DNA of 6,244 bases, taken from assembly GCA_023429275.1 (NCBI GenBank), contig JAEYWB010000696.1:1-6244 (forward strand). Direction: 5' to 3'. Source of the stretch: Planctomycetota bacterium. GTDB lineage: Bacteria; Planctomycetota; Planctomycetia; Planctomycetales; Planctomycetaceae. A program made the translations under genes and the position numbers. Each line of letters begins with the position of its first letter. Position 1 is the stretch's first letter. This document shows positions 1-5,579 of this stretch, in pieces. The notes under the pieces are model-generated. The model was given only the letters and a program-made list of their open reading frames with translations. It did not search any database and was not told where the DNA came from.

Positions 1-851
1 GAGGAGTACAGCATGGCATCGATTCCGAGGGGCCCGAAGTAGCCTTGTTGGCCGAGATCGAGCGCGACGCGGCGGGTCGCATCGACCGCTTCCCGGATCC
101 AGCCCGCCTCCCGGTCGACTCCCTGAAACCGGCTTCCGAGGTATCGGCCGTCCGGGTGCGTCAGCAGCTCGGTCACGCCGATCAGATCCACGGCGCTCTC
201 GGCCGCGACGCTCCACTGGACGCCGACTTCGGCGACGCGATCGACCCAGGGTTCCAGAAACAAGGCGCCATCTCGCGCGAGCCGCTTCTGCGCCCAGCTC
301 GCCGCGGCCGGCGTAAGGGTCGGGCCCTGTCCGAGGATCCGCTCTCTCGCCGCGTGCGAGAACTCGCTTTTGACAACCCACCTCCTGTTGCCCATCGCCT
401 CGAGGGCCCGCTTCAAGCTTTCGAGGTCCTCCAGAATCGTGGCGCCGGGGAGGGTGGTCCCCAGTCGCTCTTCCCATTCCGACGAGAACCGGCGCGAGTT
501 CGCCCTGCGGACGATATCGAGAGGCGGAGCGTGGACCGACAGGCTGGCGGCTCGTCCCCAGTCGACCATTTTCTGATTCCAGCCCCACGGACAGAGCTCC
601 GCTCCCCGCGGAGTCGCCTCGAGGCTCGATATCGGGACGACGCGTGGGAAGCCCTGCGCAGCCATGTCCGACCAGAACGGTTCGTCGATCGGCTCAGGAC
701 ACCAGATCGCGTCGCCATCCTCCGCGACGAGAAGCCACAGCGGAGCCATCTCGGCGCTCAGCCGCCGGATCCGGGCGGGGAGGTGATCGTCCCGCGCATC
801 AGGCTCCGCGAGGCCCGATTCGAAGTCGAAGTTGCCGAAGAAGAGCCGCAC
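1..851 (-). CDS. ATP-grasp-type ligase-like protein, C-terminus cut by window edge
   Basis: The minus strand has an open frame of 283 complete codons from a GTG at 851-849 to the window edge, with no stop. I translated it by hand. The protein begins MRLFFGNFDFE and shows a pre-ATP-grasp N-terminal part (about residues 1-130). Elements typical of an ATP-grasp fold follow: a candidate ATP-binding lysine in RRWVVKSEFSHAARER (K161), an acidic adenine-contact segment LFLEPWVD (E200), and a Y-F-G-P-L-G-I-D element (271-278) like the one before the metal-binding acidic residues. Those last residues lie beyond the window. ATP-grasp enzymes join a carboxylate to an amine or thiol through an acyl-phosphate; the substrate cannot be told here. 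The GTG has only a weak GGAA six bases upstream, but no other in-frame start gives a sensible N-terminus. No membrane segment or signal peptide is seen. ATP-grasp assignment is fairly sure; precise function unknown. Confidence 0.75.
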   Translation of the reverse strand, partial: MRLFFGNFDFESGLAEPDARDDHLPARIRRLSAEMAPLWLLVAEDGDAIWCPEPIDEPFWSDMAAQGFPRVVPISSLEATPRGAELCPWGWNQKMVDWGRAASLSVHAPPLDIVRRANSRRFSSEWEERLGTTLPGATILEDLESLKRALEAMGNRRWVVKSEFSHAARERILGQGPTLTPAAASWAQKRLARDGALFLEPWVDRVAEVGVQWSVAAESAVDLIGVTELLTHPDGRYLGSRFQGVDREAGWIREAVDATRRVALDLGQQGYFGPLGIDAMLYS

Positions 852-934
852 GGCATTTCCATGTCGCCGGAGAACTGTTTTACCGCATTCGCCAGCACGT
901 CGCGGCTCGAAGTTGTTGTAAGAACTTCTCTTGC

Positions 935-961
935 CACAGAGAGCACAGAGGACACAGAGAG
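935..961. repeat. Three tandem 9-mers, consensus CACAGAGAG
   Basis: Three adjacent 9-base units read CACAGAGAG (935-943), CACAGAGGA (944-952) and CACAGAGAG (953-961). The second and third units also form the left arm of the hairpin at 945-984. CACAGAG-type intergenic repeats are, from memory, dispersed in planctomycete and several other bacterial genomes; that link is not shown by this window. Confidence 0.85.
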
Positions 962-984
962 CCTATGGTCTCTGTGTCCTCTGT
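945..984. repeat. Perfect 16-bp inverted repeat with 8-base loop
   Basis: The left arm ACAGAGGACACAGAGA (945-960) is the exact reverse complement of the right arm TCTCTGTGTCCTCTGT (969-984), with the 8-base loop GCCTATGG between them. It lies about 95 bases past the aldolase stop and about 95 bases before the ATP-grasp start, so both an RNA hairpin and a DNA cruciform are possible. There is no T-run on either side, so it is not a standard intrinsic terminator. Confidence 0.9.
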
Positions 985-1023
985 CGCCAACTCCGTCACT
1001 ACCGAACAACCGACAGGCCTGGT

Positions 1024-1051
1024 GTTTCGAAACGGCTTCCAAACGGCTCTA
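1024..1051. repeat. Small palindrome and repeated 8-mer AAACGGCT
   Basis: GTTTCGAAAC (1024-1033) is a perfect 10-base palindrome. Overlapping it, AAACGGCT occurs at 1030-1037 and again at 1041-1048, giving an 11-base period. These are short enough that chance is possible individually, but they sit inside a cluster of other micro-repeats. Confidence 0.6.
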
Positions 1052-1071
1052 ACTGATAACTGACGACTGAT
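1051..1071. repeat. Three tandem 7-mers, consensus AACTGAT
   Basis: Adjacent 7-base units read AACTGAT (1051-1057), AACTGAC (1058-1064) and GACTGAT (1065-1071), ending eight bases before the aldolase stop codon. On the minus strand this is a CAGTCGTCAGTTATCAGTT-type string immediately after the coding sequence. Strings of this kind recur between genes in some bacterial genomes, from memory. Function unknown. Confidence 0.8.
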
Positions 1072-1078
1072 CACTCGC

Positions 1079-1858
1079 CTACTTCTTCCCGAACAGGTTC
1101 GAGAACGTCTGCTGGACCGACTTGATGCCGGCATTGAGCGTCCGAACCTCGTTGGTCGGCGAGAGCATGAGGCATCCCTTCTCGACGAGCATCGCGGCAT
1201 GTTCGGGAGTGGTCGTGACCGCCCCCCAGGTCTTGCCGTGTCGGCGGCAGGCGGCGGCGACCTTGTCGATCGCCTCCAGGCACCGCGGATGCAGGAACTG
1301 GCCGGGAACGCCCAGCTCCTGGCTGAGGTCGGACGGGCCGATGAAGAGGAGGTCGACGCCGTCGATCGCCGCGATCTCGTCGCACGTCTGAACGGCTTGG
1401 GCCGTCTCGATCTGGATGGCGACGAAGGTCTCGCGATTCGACTTCTCGCAGAACTCCGCCATGCCGAGCGTGTTGTAGCGCCCGTCGTAACCGCCGACAT
1501 TCACCCCCCGCCGGCCGCGGGGAGCGAACTTCACCCACTGAACGATCCGTTCCGCCTCCGCGGGAGAGTTGATCTGGGCGGCCATGACGCCGCTCGCACC
1601 CGCCTCGAACATCCGCATGACGGTGGCGTAGTCGGTGGGGGCGAGACGGACGAAGCAGTCGAGTCCCGCGGCCCGGCCTGCCATCGTGGCGAGTTCAATC
1701 TCCTTCATCCCGAGGCCGGTGTGTTCCTGGTCGATCCAGAAGCCGTCGAAGCCGCCATGGATGGCGTACATTTCGATGATGTTCGGATGGAAGATTCGAC
1801 CGATCGCGAAGACGTTGATCTGCTCGCGACGTTCGAGGCGGGACTTGATCGATTGCAT
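1079..1858 (-). CDS. HpcH/HpaI-family class II aldolase
   Basis: This 259-residue protein has the usual length and full motif set of the HpcH/HpaI aldolase / citrate lyase beta family. These metal-dependent TIM-barrel enzymes reversibly split 2-keto-3-deoxy sugar acids or 4-hydroxy-2-oxo acids into pyruvate plus an aldehyde. Visible residues match the known catalytic set: His46 in FWIDQEHTGL, the pyruvate-binding Arg71 in CFVRLAP, and the metal ligands Glu151 in AIQIE and Asp177 in IGPSDLS. KFAPRGRRG (110-118) fits the conserved glycine/arginine loop. The protein should be cytosolic, with no signal peptide. The ATG at 1856-1858 gives a family-like N-terminus (MQSIKSRLERR), though no good Shine-Dalgarno precedes it. 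Nothing in the neighbourhood names the substrate; RhmA-like, HpaI-like or GarL-like activity are all possible. The family call is firm, the substrate open. Confidence 0.93.
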   Translation of the reverse strand: MQSIKSRLERREQINVFAIGRIFHPNIIEMYAIHGGFDGFWIDQEHTGLGMKEIELATMAGRAAGLDCFVRLAPTDYATVMRMFEAGASGVMAAQINSPAEAERIVQWVKFAPRGRRGVNVGGYDGRYNTLGMAEFCEKSNRETFVAIQIETAQAVQTCDEIAAIDGVDLLFIGPSDLSQELGVPGQFLHPRCLEAIDKVAAACRRHGKTWGAVTTTPEHAAMLVEKGCLMLSPTNEVRTLNAGIKSVQQTFSNLFGKK

Positions 1859-2084
1859 AGAGGGAGTGGCGGCAGGCGCAGGAGGGAGGACGCGGAGGAA
1901 GACTCAGTCTCCGGGCAGATCGAGCACGGCCCGGAGAATCATGAGTCTACCGATCACCCTCCTGCCAGGGTATCCGGAGGCAGCCTGAGCCGAGGCATGA
2001 TGCCCCTGAGCCCTCCGCCCTGCTGCAAGCTCGCACATGAGAGGGCGCCCTTGAGTGCCGGGACGCCGCTCGGCAGGCAGCCGC
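1859..2084. other. Intergenic gap between SDR and aldolase genes
   Basis: This 226-bp gap lies between two minus-strand genes and would hold the end of the SDR transcript and the promoter and leader of the aldolase. Apart from the strong hairpin at 1901-1947, I see only weak structure: an 8-base palindrome GGGCGCCC (2043-2050) and a small GGCATGATGCC hairpin near 1994. No coding frame here is credible. Confidence 0.6.
1901..1947. promoter_or_regulatory. Strong interrupted hairpin upstream of aldolase
   Basis: The inner stem TCTCCGGGC (1908-1916) pairs exactly with GCCCGGAGA (1929-1937) across a 12-base loop. An outer stem GACTCA (1901-1906) pairs exactly with TGAGTC (1942-1947) across an asymmetric internal loop of one against four bases. 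The 15 paired positions end 42 bases before the aldolase ATG, so it could be a leader structure or attenuator of that gene. It could equally be the end of the SDR transcript, although no T-run follows on the minus strand. Confidence 0.6.
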
Positions 2085-2975
2085 CTAGTACGGCGTCCTC
2101 CCCCCGGTGACGCCGTAGACTTCACCTGTGATGTAAGCCGCGTCGTCCGAAGCCAGAAGGACGAAGACCGGCGCGAGCTCGGCCGGCTGGGCGGGACGTT
2201 CGAAGAGGGGGTTGTCTCCGAAGTTCTTCGTCTTCCCGGAGGGCATCGTCGCCGGGATCAGCGGAGTCCAGACCGGTCCGGGAGCGACCGCGTTGACCCG
2301 GATCCCCGACTTGATCACGAGTTTCGAGAGAGCCTTCGTGAACCCGATGATCGCGCTCTTGGTCGAGGCGTAGTCGAGAAGATTCGGCGAGGGATCGTAC
2401 GCCTGGATCGACGTCGTGTTGATGATCGACGAGCCTGGCTTCATGTGCGGGACCGCCGCCTTGCAGAAATAGAACATTGCGAAGACGTTCGTCCGATAGG
2501 TCCGGTCGATCTGTTCCGCCGTGTAGCCATTGAGTTCTTCGATCGCCATCTGGTACGCAGCGTTGTTGACGAGGATGTCGAGCCGGCCGAACTCCTCCAC
2601 CGTCCTCCTGACCAGCTTCTGGCAATGCTTTTCGTCCTGGATATCTCCAGCGATTCCCAGGGCTCTCTGGCCGGTCTCTTCCACGAGGCGAACCGTCTCG
2701 TTCGCGTCCTCTTCCTCTTCCAGGTAGGAGAAGAGGATGTCGGCCCCCTCTTTTGCGAAGGCAATGGCCACGGCCCGGCCGATGCCGCTGTCTCCCCCTG
2801 TGATCAGGGCGACCTTTCCCGCGAGGCGGGTCCGGCTCGGCTCCCGCGACTCTCCGTGATCCGCATCCGGCATCATCTGCTCTTCCGATCCCGGATAGGC
2901 CTGCTGGGGCTGATCAAACGGAGGGGCGGGCTCGGTCTTTCGCGGGTCGGCAGATTTCGAAGCTTTCTTGGTCAC
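2085..2975 (-). CDS. SDR-family oxidoreductase, YghA / general stress protein 39 type
   Basis: This is a 296-residue NAD(P)-dependent short-chain dehydrogenase. The Rossmann glycine motif TGGDSGIG (residues 59-66), the NNAA motif (137-140), and the catalytic tetrad Asn163, Ser189 (INTTS), Tyr202 and Lys206 (YASTK) are all present, as is the closing YGVTGG. A polar N-terminal extension of about 50 residues, rich in Lys, Pro and Gln with FDQPQQAYPGSEEQM, is typical of the YghA/YdaD (GSP39) branch and separates it from FabG. Members are cytosolic aldehyde/alcohol oxidoreductases often linked to stress; the natural substrate is unclear. An ATG 50 codons upstream keeps the frame open, but I chose the GTG at 2973-2975 because AAGGAGG sits five bases before it and the upstream residues do not look like protein. 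The gene follows the small 86-residue gene on the same strand after 186 bp. Confidence 0.93.
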   Translation of the reverse strand: MTKKASKSADPRKTEPAPPFDQPQQAYPGSEEQMMPDADHGESREPSRTRLAGKVALITGGDSGIGRAVAIAFAKEGADILFSYLEEEEDANETVRLVEETGQRALGIAGDIQDEKHCQKLVRRTVEEFGRLDILVNNAAYQMAIEELNGYTAEQIDRTYRTNVFAMFYFCKAAVPHMKPGSSIINTTSIQAYDPSPNLLDYASTKSAIIGFTKALSKLVIKSGIRVNAVAPGPVWTPLIPATMPSGKTKNFGDNPLFERPAQPAELAPVFVLLASDDAAYITGEVYGVTGGRTPY

Positions 2976-2980
2976 AGGGG

Positions 2981-2987
2981 CCTCCTT
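2981..2987 (-). promoter_or_regulatory. Shine-Dalgarno fixing the SDR GTG start
   Basis: On the minus strand AAGGAGG precedes the GTG at 2975 by five bases, a near-perfect match to the 16S rRNA tail. This decides between the GTG start (296 aa) and a longer reading from an upstream ATG (346 aa). Confidence 0.85.
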
Positions 2988-3161
2988 GGAGAAGCGTGCT
3001 TGGTTTTTCTCGGATGGATCTCGGTGGGACCGGCCGCAACAAGCATTCCCGGACTGCGGAAGGGCCTCCGTCTCCCCCCGACAAGGAAAACCGCGGGATG
3101 CGGAAGCCTTCCTCGACCTCCCCACAACACCCTGCAGCCGATCTTCACACGTTTCGATCGA

Positions 3162-3422
3162 TCAGCGTTCAGCCTGTGGCGGGGACGCTCCGTCGGGGAT
3201 GGTGCGTTCGGCCAGGTCGATCCGCTCGATCTCGTCCGATCTCAGGTGGGAGACCTGGGACTCGTTTCCCCTCCAGAACTGGCCGAACTGGCGGAACCCC
3301 CACGAGGTCAGAAGCTGACGCGCCTGGAGATCATTCATCTGTCGTCCACTGCGGGCAGCGTTCTCGATCATCCGCGTGATATCGACTCGCACCAGAATGT
3401 CCTTCGTTTCGGTTACGGCCAT
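3162..3422 (-). CDS. Hypothetical protein, 86 residues
   Basis: I do not recognise this small gene. It encodes 86 residues starting MAVTETKDILVRVD, with a central segment QARQLLTSWGF (33-43) and an aromatic, polar stretch FGQFWRGNESQVSHLR (46-61), then an acidic helix-like SDEIERIDLAER. It has no signal peptide, membrane segment or cysteine, so a soluble cytosolic protein is expected. It is believed real because GGAGGT lies five bases before the ATG and the sequence has a protein-like composition with no low complexity until its Pro-containing tail. The same frame stays open far upstream, antisense to the HAD-ATPase gene, but that part has no good start and is GC-driven. It is transcribed divergently from the HAD-ATPase gene and lies upstream of the SDR on the same strand. 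The compact size and Trp/Phe pattern could suit a small nucleic-acid- or partner-binding protein, but that is a guess. Confidence 0.7.
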   Translation of the reverse strand: MAVTETKDILVRVDITRMIENAARSGRQMNDLQARQLLTSWGFRQFGQFWRGNESQVSHLRSDEIERIDLAERTIPDGASPPQAER

Positions 3423-3427
3423 GACGC

Positions 3428-3433
3428 ACCTCC
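3428..3433 (-). promoter_or_regulatory. Shine-Dalgarno of the 86-residue gene
   Basis: GGAGGT on the minus strand lies five bases before the ATG at 3422. It selects this ATG over in-frame ATGs further upstream and is the main support that the small gene is translated. Confidence 0.8.
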
Positions 3434-3650
3434 GTCTCTTGATTCTTTGGGCATCGCCGGAAGAGAGCACCCAGGCAATCCCCGGTCGATGGACCAGTGA
3501 AGAGAGCAGTCGCAATCGAAGTGCCGGACCCCGTGGAGATGTGGCAGCCGCCTGACCGGGATCGCAGGCACAGGTTCCGAAGAGTTTCGGCGTGAGATGA
3601 CGCGCTGTTGCGCTGGCATCTGGCCCCCGTGGAGATCGCATGGCTACCGG

Positions 3651-3664
3651 CTTGGGCACCCAAG
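3651..3664. promoter_or_regulatory. Candidate operator, symmetric CTTGGG-CA-CCCAAG
   Basis: Six-base arms are perfect inverted repeats with a two-base spacer. It lies 167 bases before the HAD-ATPase start and 229 bases before the 86-residue gene start, in the shared upstream region. Symmetry suits a dimeric repressor site, but nothing identifies the regulator, and a 6-bp inverted repeat can arise by chance. Confidence 0.25.
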
Positions 3665-3815
3665 TTGCTGGCAGGTCTTTCATCAGGCTGTCGTCAGGAC
3701 GGATGGCGTGAGGCGCGAGTTCTGGCCGCCTGTCCATCCTTCGGATTGCGCGCCTTGCCGACACAGGAGCGATGCGAACGCCCGTGTGGGAACCTGGCTG
3801 CAGCGCCAACGTCCT

Positions 3816-3821
3816 GGAGGG
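3816..3821 (+). promoter_or_regulatory. Shine-Dalgarno fixing the HAD-ATPase start
   Basis: GGAGGG lies nine bases before the ATG at 3831. Together with the HAD motif beginning only nine residues into the protein, this supports 3831 over the more upstream in-frame ATG at 3597. Confidence 0.65.
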
Positions 3822-3830
3822 CAAAACCGT

Positions 3831-5579
3831 ATGCGTTTCCATGCCCTGGCTTGTGACTACGACGGGACCATTGCCCACAACGGGCGGGTCGACGCCGTGA
3901 CGATCGACGCTCTCAAGCGGCTGCTCGCGACGGGGCGGCACCTGATTCTCGTCACTGGCCGCGAACTCCCCGAGCTTCTCGAGATCCTTCCCGAGATCGA
4001 GCTCTTCGAATGGGTCGTCGCCGAGAACGGCGCGCTGCTCTACAAGCCTTCCACCCGAGAAGAGCGTCCTCTCGCGGACCCTCCGCCGCCGGCCTTTCGT
4101 GAGGCACTCGAGGCCCGGAAGGTCGCTCCGATCTCTTACGGGCGGGTCATCGTGGCGACGTGGGAACCGCACGAAACGGCCGTCATCGAGACGATCCGCG
4201 ACCAGGCGCTCGAACTGCAGGTCATCTTCAACAAAGGGGCGGTCATGATCCTCCCCTCCGGAGTCAACAAGGCGACCGGCCTGAAAGCGGCTCTCGCGGA
4301 GATGAAGCTTTCGCCCCACAACGTCGTCGGGATTGGCGACGCCGAGAACGATCACGCCCTGCTCCGGTCCTGCGAGCTCTCCGCCGCCGTCTCCAACTCG
4401 CTCGCTGCGGTCAAGGAGACGGCCGACTTCGTCACCAGGAGCGACCATGGCGCCGGCGTGGCCGAGCTTATCGACGCGATCGTTGAAGACGACCTCCAGC
4501 AGTGCGACCCAGCGCTCGTTCGCCATCACCTCCCTCTCGGAACATCGGGCGACCGCGAGATCGCGCTCTCGCCTTACGGCCGGAACGTCCTGATCTGCGG
4601 TCCTTCCGCGAGCGGCAAGTCGACTGTCGCGACGCGGATCGTCGAGTCGCTGGCCGATCGGAAATACCAGTTCTGCCTGATCGACCCCGAGGGGGACTAC
4701 TCGGAGCTCGACGTCGGAGGGACCACGCACTTCGGCGGTCCCCAGGCGGCGATCTCCGAGGAAGAAGTCCTCCGGCGGCTGGAGGATCCCGAGGGGAACG
4801 TCGTGGTCTCGCTGACCGGAATGCCGATCCCCGATCGGCCCCCGGCGTTCCTCAGCCTCCTCGCGAAGATCCTGCAGCTTCGAGTCCGGACGGGACGCCC
4901 GCACTGGATCGTCCTCGACGAAGCGCATCACCTGCTGCCGGCCGACTGGCAGCCCCCGGACGGCATGCTTCCCGAAGATCTCTGGAACGTCCTGTTCGTC
5001 ACGGTCCATCCCGACATGCTCTCACCGATGCTCCTCAAGCGAGTAAACACCGTGCTGTCGGTCGGTGAGGCCCCTGAGACAGGCCTGCAGAAGTTTGCGG
5101 AGATGGTGGAAGCCGGCGAGGGGGCGCCGAAGCCAGGTCGGCCGGCCAGGGAGGGAGAGTTCCTGCTGTGGGACCGTGACTCCGAGGCCCCTCCGATTCC
5201 GGTCCGCGTTCTGCCGTGCCGGACGGAGCGGCGGCGCCATCATCGAAAGTATGTCGAAGGGGAGCTCCCCCCCGATCGCAGCTTCTACTTCAAGGGGCCG
5301 GAGGGGCGGATGAACCTTCGCGCCCAGAACCTGATGCTGTTCCTGCAGCTCGCGGATGGCGTGGACGACGAGACGTGGGACTTCCATCTCCGCGAGGGGG
5401 ACTATGCCCGGTGGTTCCGGGAGTGCATCAAGGACGAGAACCTGGAGGCGGCGGCGACCCGGATCGCGGAACTCCCCGACCTGTCGCCGCGGGAGACGCG
5501 AGAGTTGGTCCGGAAGGCGATCGAGCAGGATTACACGCTCCCCGCCGGCGGTCCACTCCCTGTTCCCGACGCCGGGTAG
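3831..5579 (+). CDS. HAD-IIB phosphatase fused to HerA-like P-loop ATPase
   Basis: This 582-residue protein has three parts. Residues 1-220 are a Cof/HAD-IIB phosphatase with all four motifs: nucleophile and acid Asp9/Asp11 in DYDGT, Thr42 in LVTGRE, Lys148 in GVNKATG, and Asp170/Asp174 in GIGDAENDH. Residues about 240-465 are a HerA/DUF87-like ATPase: Walker A GPSASGKST (257-265), then LIDPEGDYSEL, and Walker B WIVLDEAHHLLP with Asp363/Glu364. Residues about 480-570 are a small helical module with FYFKGPEG, NLRAQNLMLFLQ, and H-L-R-x-G-D-Y-x-x-W; its pattern resembles the DUF5752 type, a tentative match from memory. The protein should be cytosolic. HAD-IIB enzymes usually remove phosphate from sugar phosphates or small metabolites; HerA-like ATPases usually translocate DNA, but no NurA nuclease or other partner gene is nearby, so the ATPase may instead be regulatory. 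The substrate is unknown. All catalytic motifs look intact, so both domains may be active. It converges on the EAL gene after 67 bp. Confidence 0.88.
   Translation: MRFHALACDYDGTIAHNGRVDAVTIDALKRLLATGRHLILVTGRELPELLEILPEIELFEWVVAENGALLYKPSTREERPLADPPPPAFREALEARKVAPISYGRVIVATWEPHETAVIETIRDQALELQVIFNKGAVMILPSGVNKATGLKAALAEMKLSPHNVVGIGDAENDHALLRSCELSAAVSNSLAAVKETADFVTRSDHGAGVAELIDAIVEDDLQQCDPALVRHHLPLGTSGDREIALSPYGRNVLICGPSASGKSTVATRIVESLADRKYQFCLIDPEGDYSELDVGGTTHFGGPQAAISEEEVLRRLEDPEGNVVVSLTGMPIPDRPPAFLSLLAKILQLRVRTGRPHWIVLDEAHHLLPADWQPPDGMLPEDLWNVLFVTVHPDMLSPMLLKRVNTVLSVGEAPETGLQKFAEMVEAGEGAPKPGRPAREGEFLLWDRDSEAPPIPVRVLPCRTERRRHHRKYVEGELPPDRSFYFKGPEGRMNLRAQNLMLFLQLADGVDDETWDFHLREGDYARWFRECIKDENLEAAATRIAELPDLSPRETRELVRKAIEQDYTLPAGGPLPVPDAG

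Larger units (their letters stand above)
852..1078. other. Repeat-rich intergenic gap between two minus-strand genes
   Basis: This 227-bp stretch separates the aldolase stop codon from the start of the ATP-grasp gene. Its middle and right part (935-1071) is made of several unrelated micro-repeats placed almost end to end, listed separately. The part from 852 to about 930 would be the leader of the ATP-grasp mRNA and shows no clear feature. I find no convincing protein-coding frame: the frames crossing it are extensions of antisense or shadow frames. Confidence 0.7.
3423..3830. other. Divergent non-coding region of 408 bp
   Basis: This region should contain the promoters of the minus-strand 86-residue gene and the plus-strand HAD-ATPase gene. 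I cannot point to convincing -35/-10 boxes. Visible structure is limited to a symmetric CTTGGG-CA-CCCAAG element (3651-3664) and a 12-base direct repeat CCCCGTGGAGAT (3529-3540 and 3625-3636), 96 bases apart. Short frames cross it on both strands, but none has a good ribosome site and recognisable protein. The leftward extension of the HAD-ATPase frame to 3597 gives Cys/Trp/Arg-rich translation that does not look like a domain. Confidence 0.6.

Noticed and set aside
45..1052. A 335-codon plus-strand frame over the ATP-grasp region.
   Set aside because: The minus strand carries clear ATP-grasp motifs in this interval, while the plus-strand translation is Arg/Pro-rich and ends inside the micro-repeats. 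It is a shadow.
935..1071. A CRISPR array or tRNA in the repeat-rich gap.
   Set aside because: The units are 7-11 bases with no spacers of uniform length, and no cloverleaf or T-arm GTTCRA pattern is present.
1199..2110. A 303-codon plus-strand frame opposite the aldolase.
   Set aside because: The minus-strand aldolase has all catalytic residues. The plus-strand product has no motif and crosses the intergenic hairpin.
3023..3060. A GGAA...GTC pair on the minus strand upstream of the SDR, resembling an extracytoplasmic-function sigma promoter.
   Set aside because: The match is very short, the spacing only approximate, and no sigma factor or regulon context supports it.
2976..3125. A 50-residue N-terminal extension of the SDR from an upstream ATG.
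   Set aside because: The best ribosome site, AAGGAGG, serves the GTG at 2975, and the extension contains Cys/Arg-rich sequence unlike the family.
2055..3500. A 481-codon plus-strand frame across the SDR and the small gene.
   Set aside because: It is the reverse strand of the well-supported SDR. The translation is full of Arg and Asp runs with no recognisable motif, and it has no ribosome site.
3597..3830. A 78-residue N-terminal extension of the HAD-ATPase protein.
   Set aside because: The HAD nucleophile motif should lie near residue 10, which the ATG at 3831 gives, and GGAGGG precedes that ATG. The extension is Trp/Cys/Arg-rich without any domain.
3162..5009. A 615-codon open frame on the minus strand, antisense to most of the HAD-ATPase gene.
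   Set aside because: Its translation across the antisense part is Arg/Asp/Gly/Val-rich with no domain, as expected from the opposite strand of a GC-rich gene. Only the last 86 codons, with their own ATG and Shine-Dalgarno, look like a gene.
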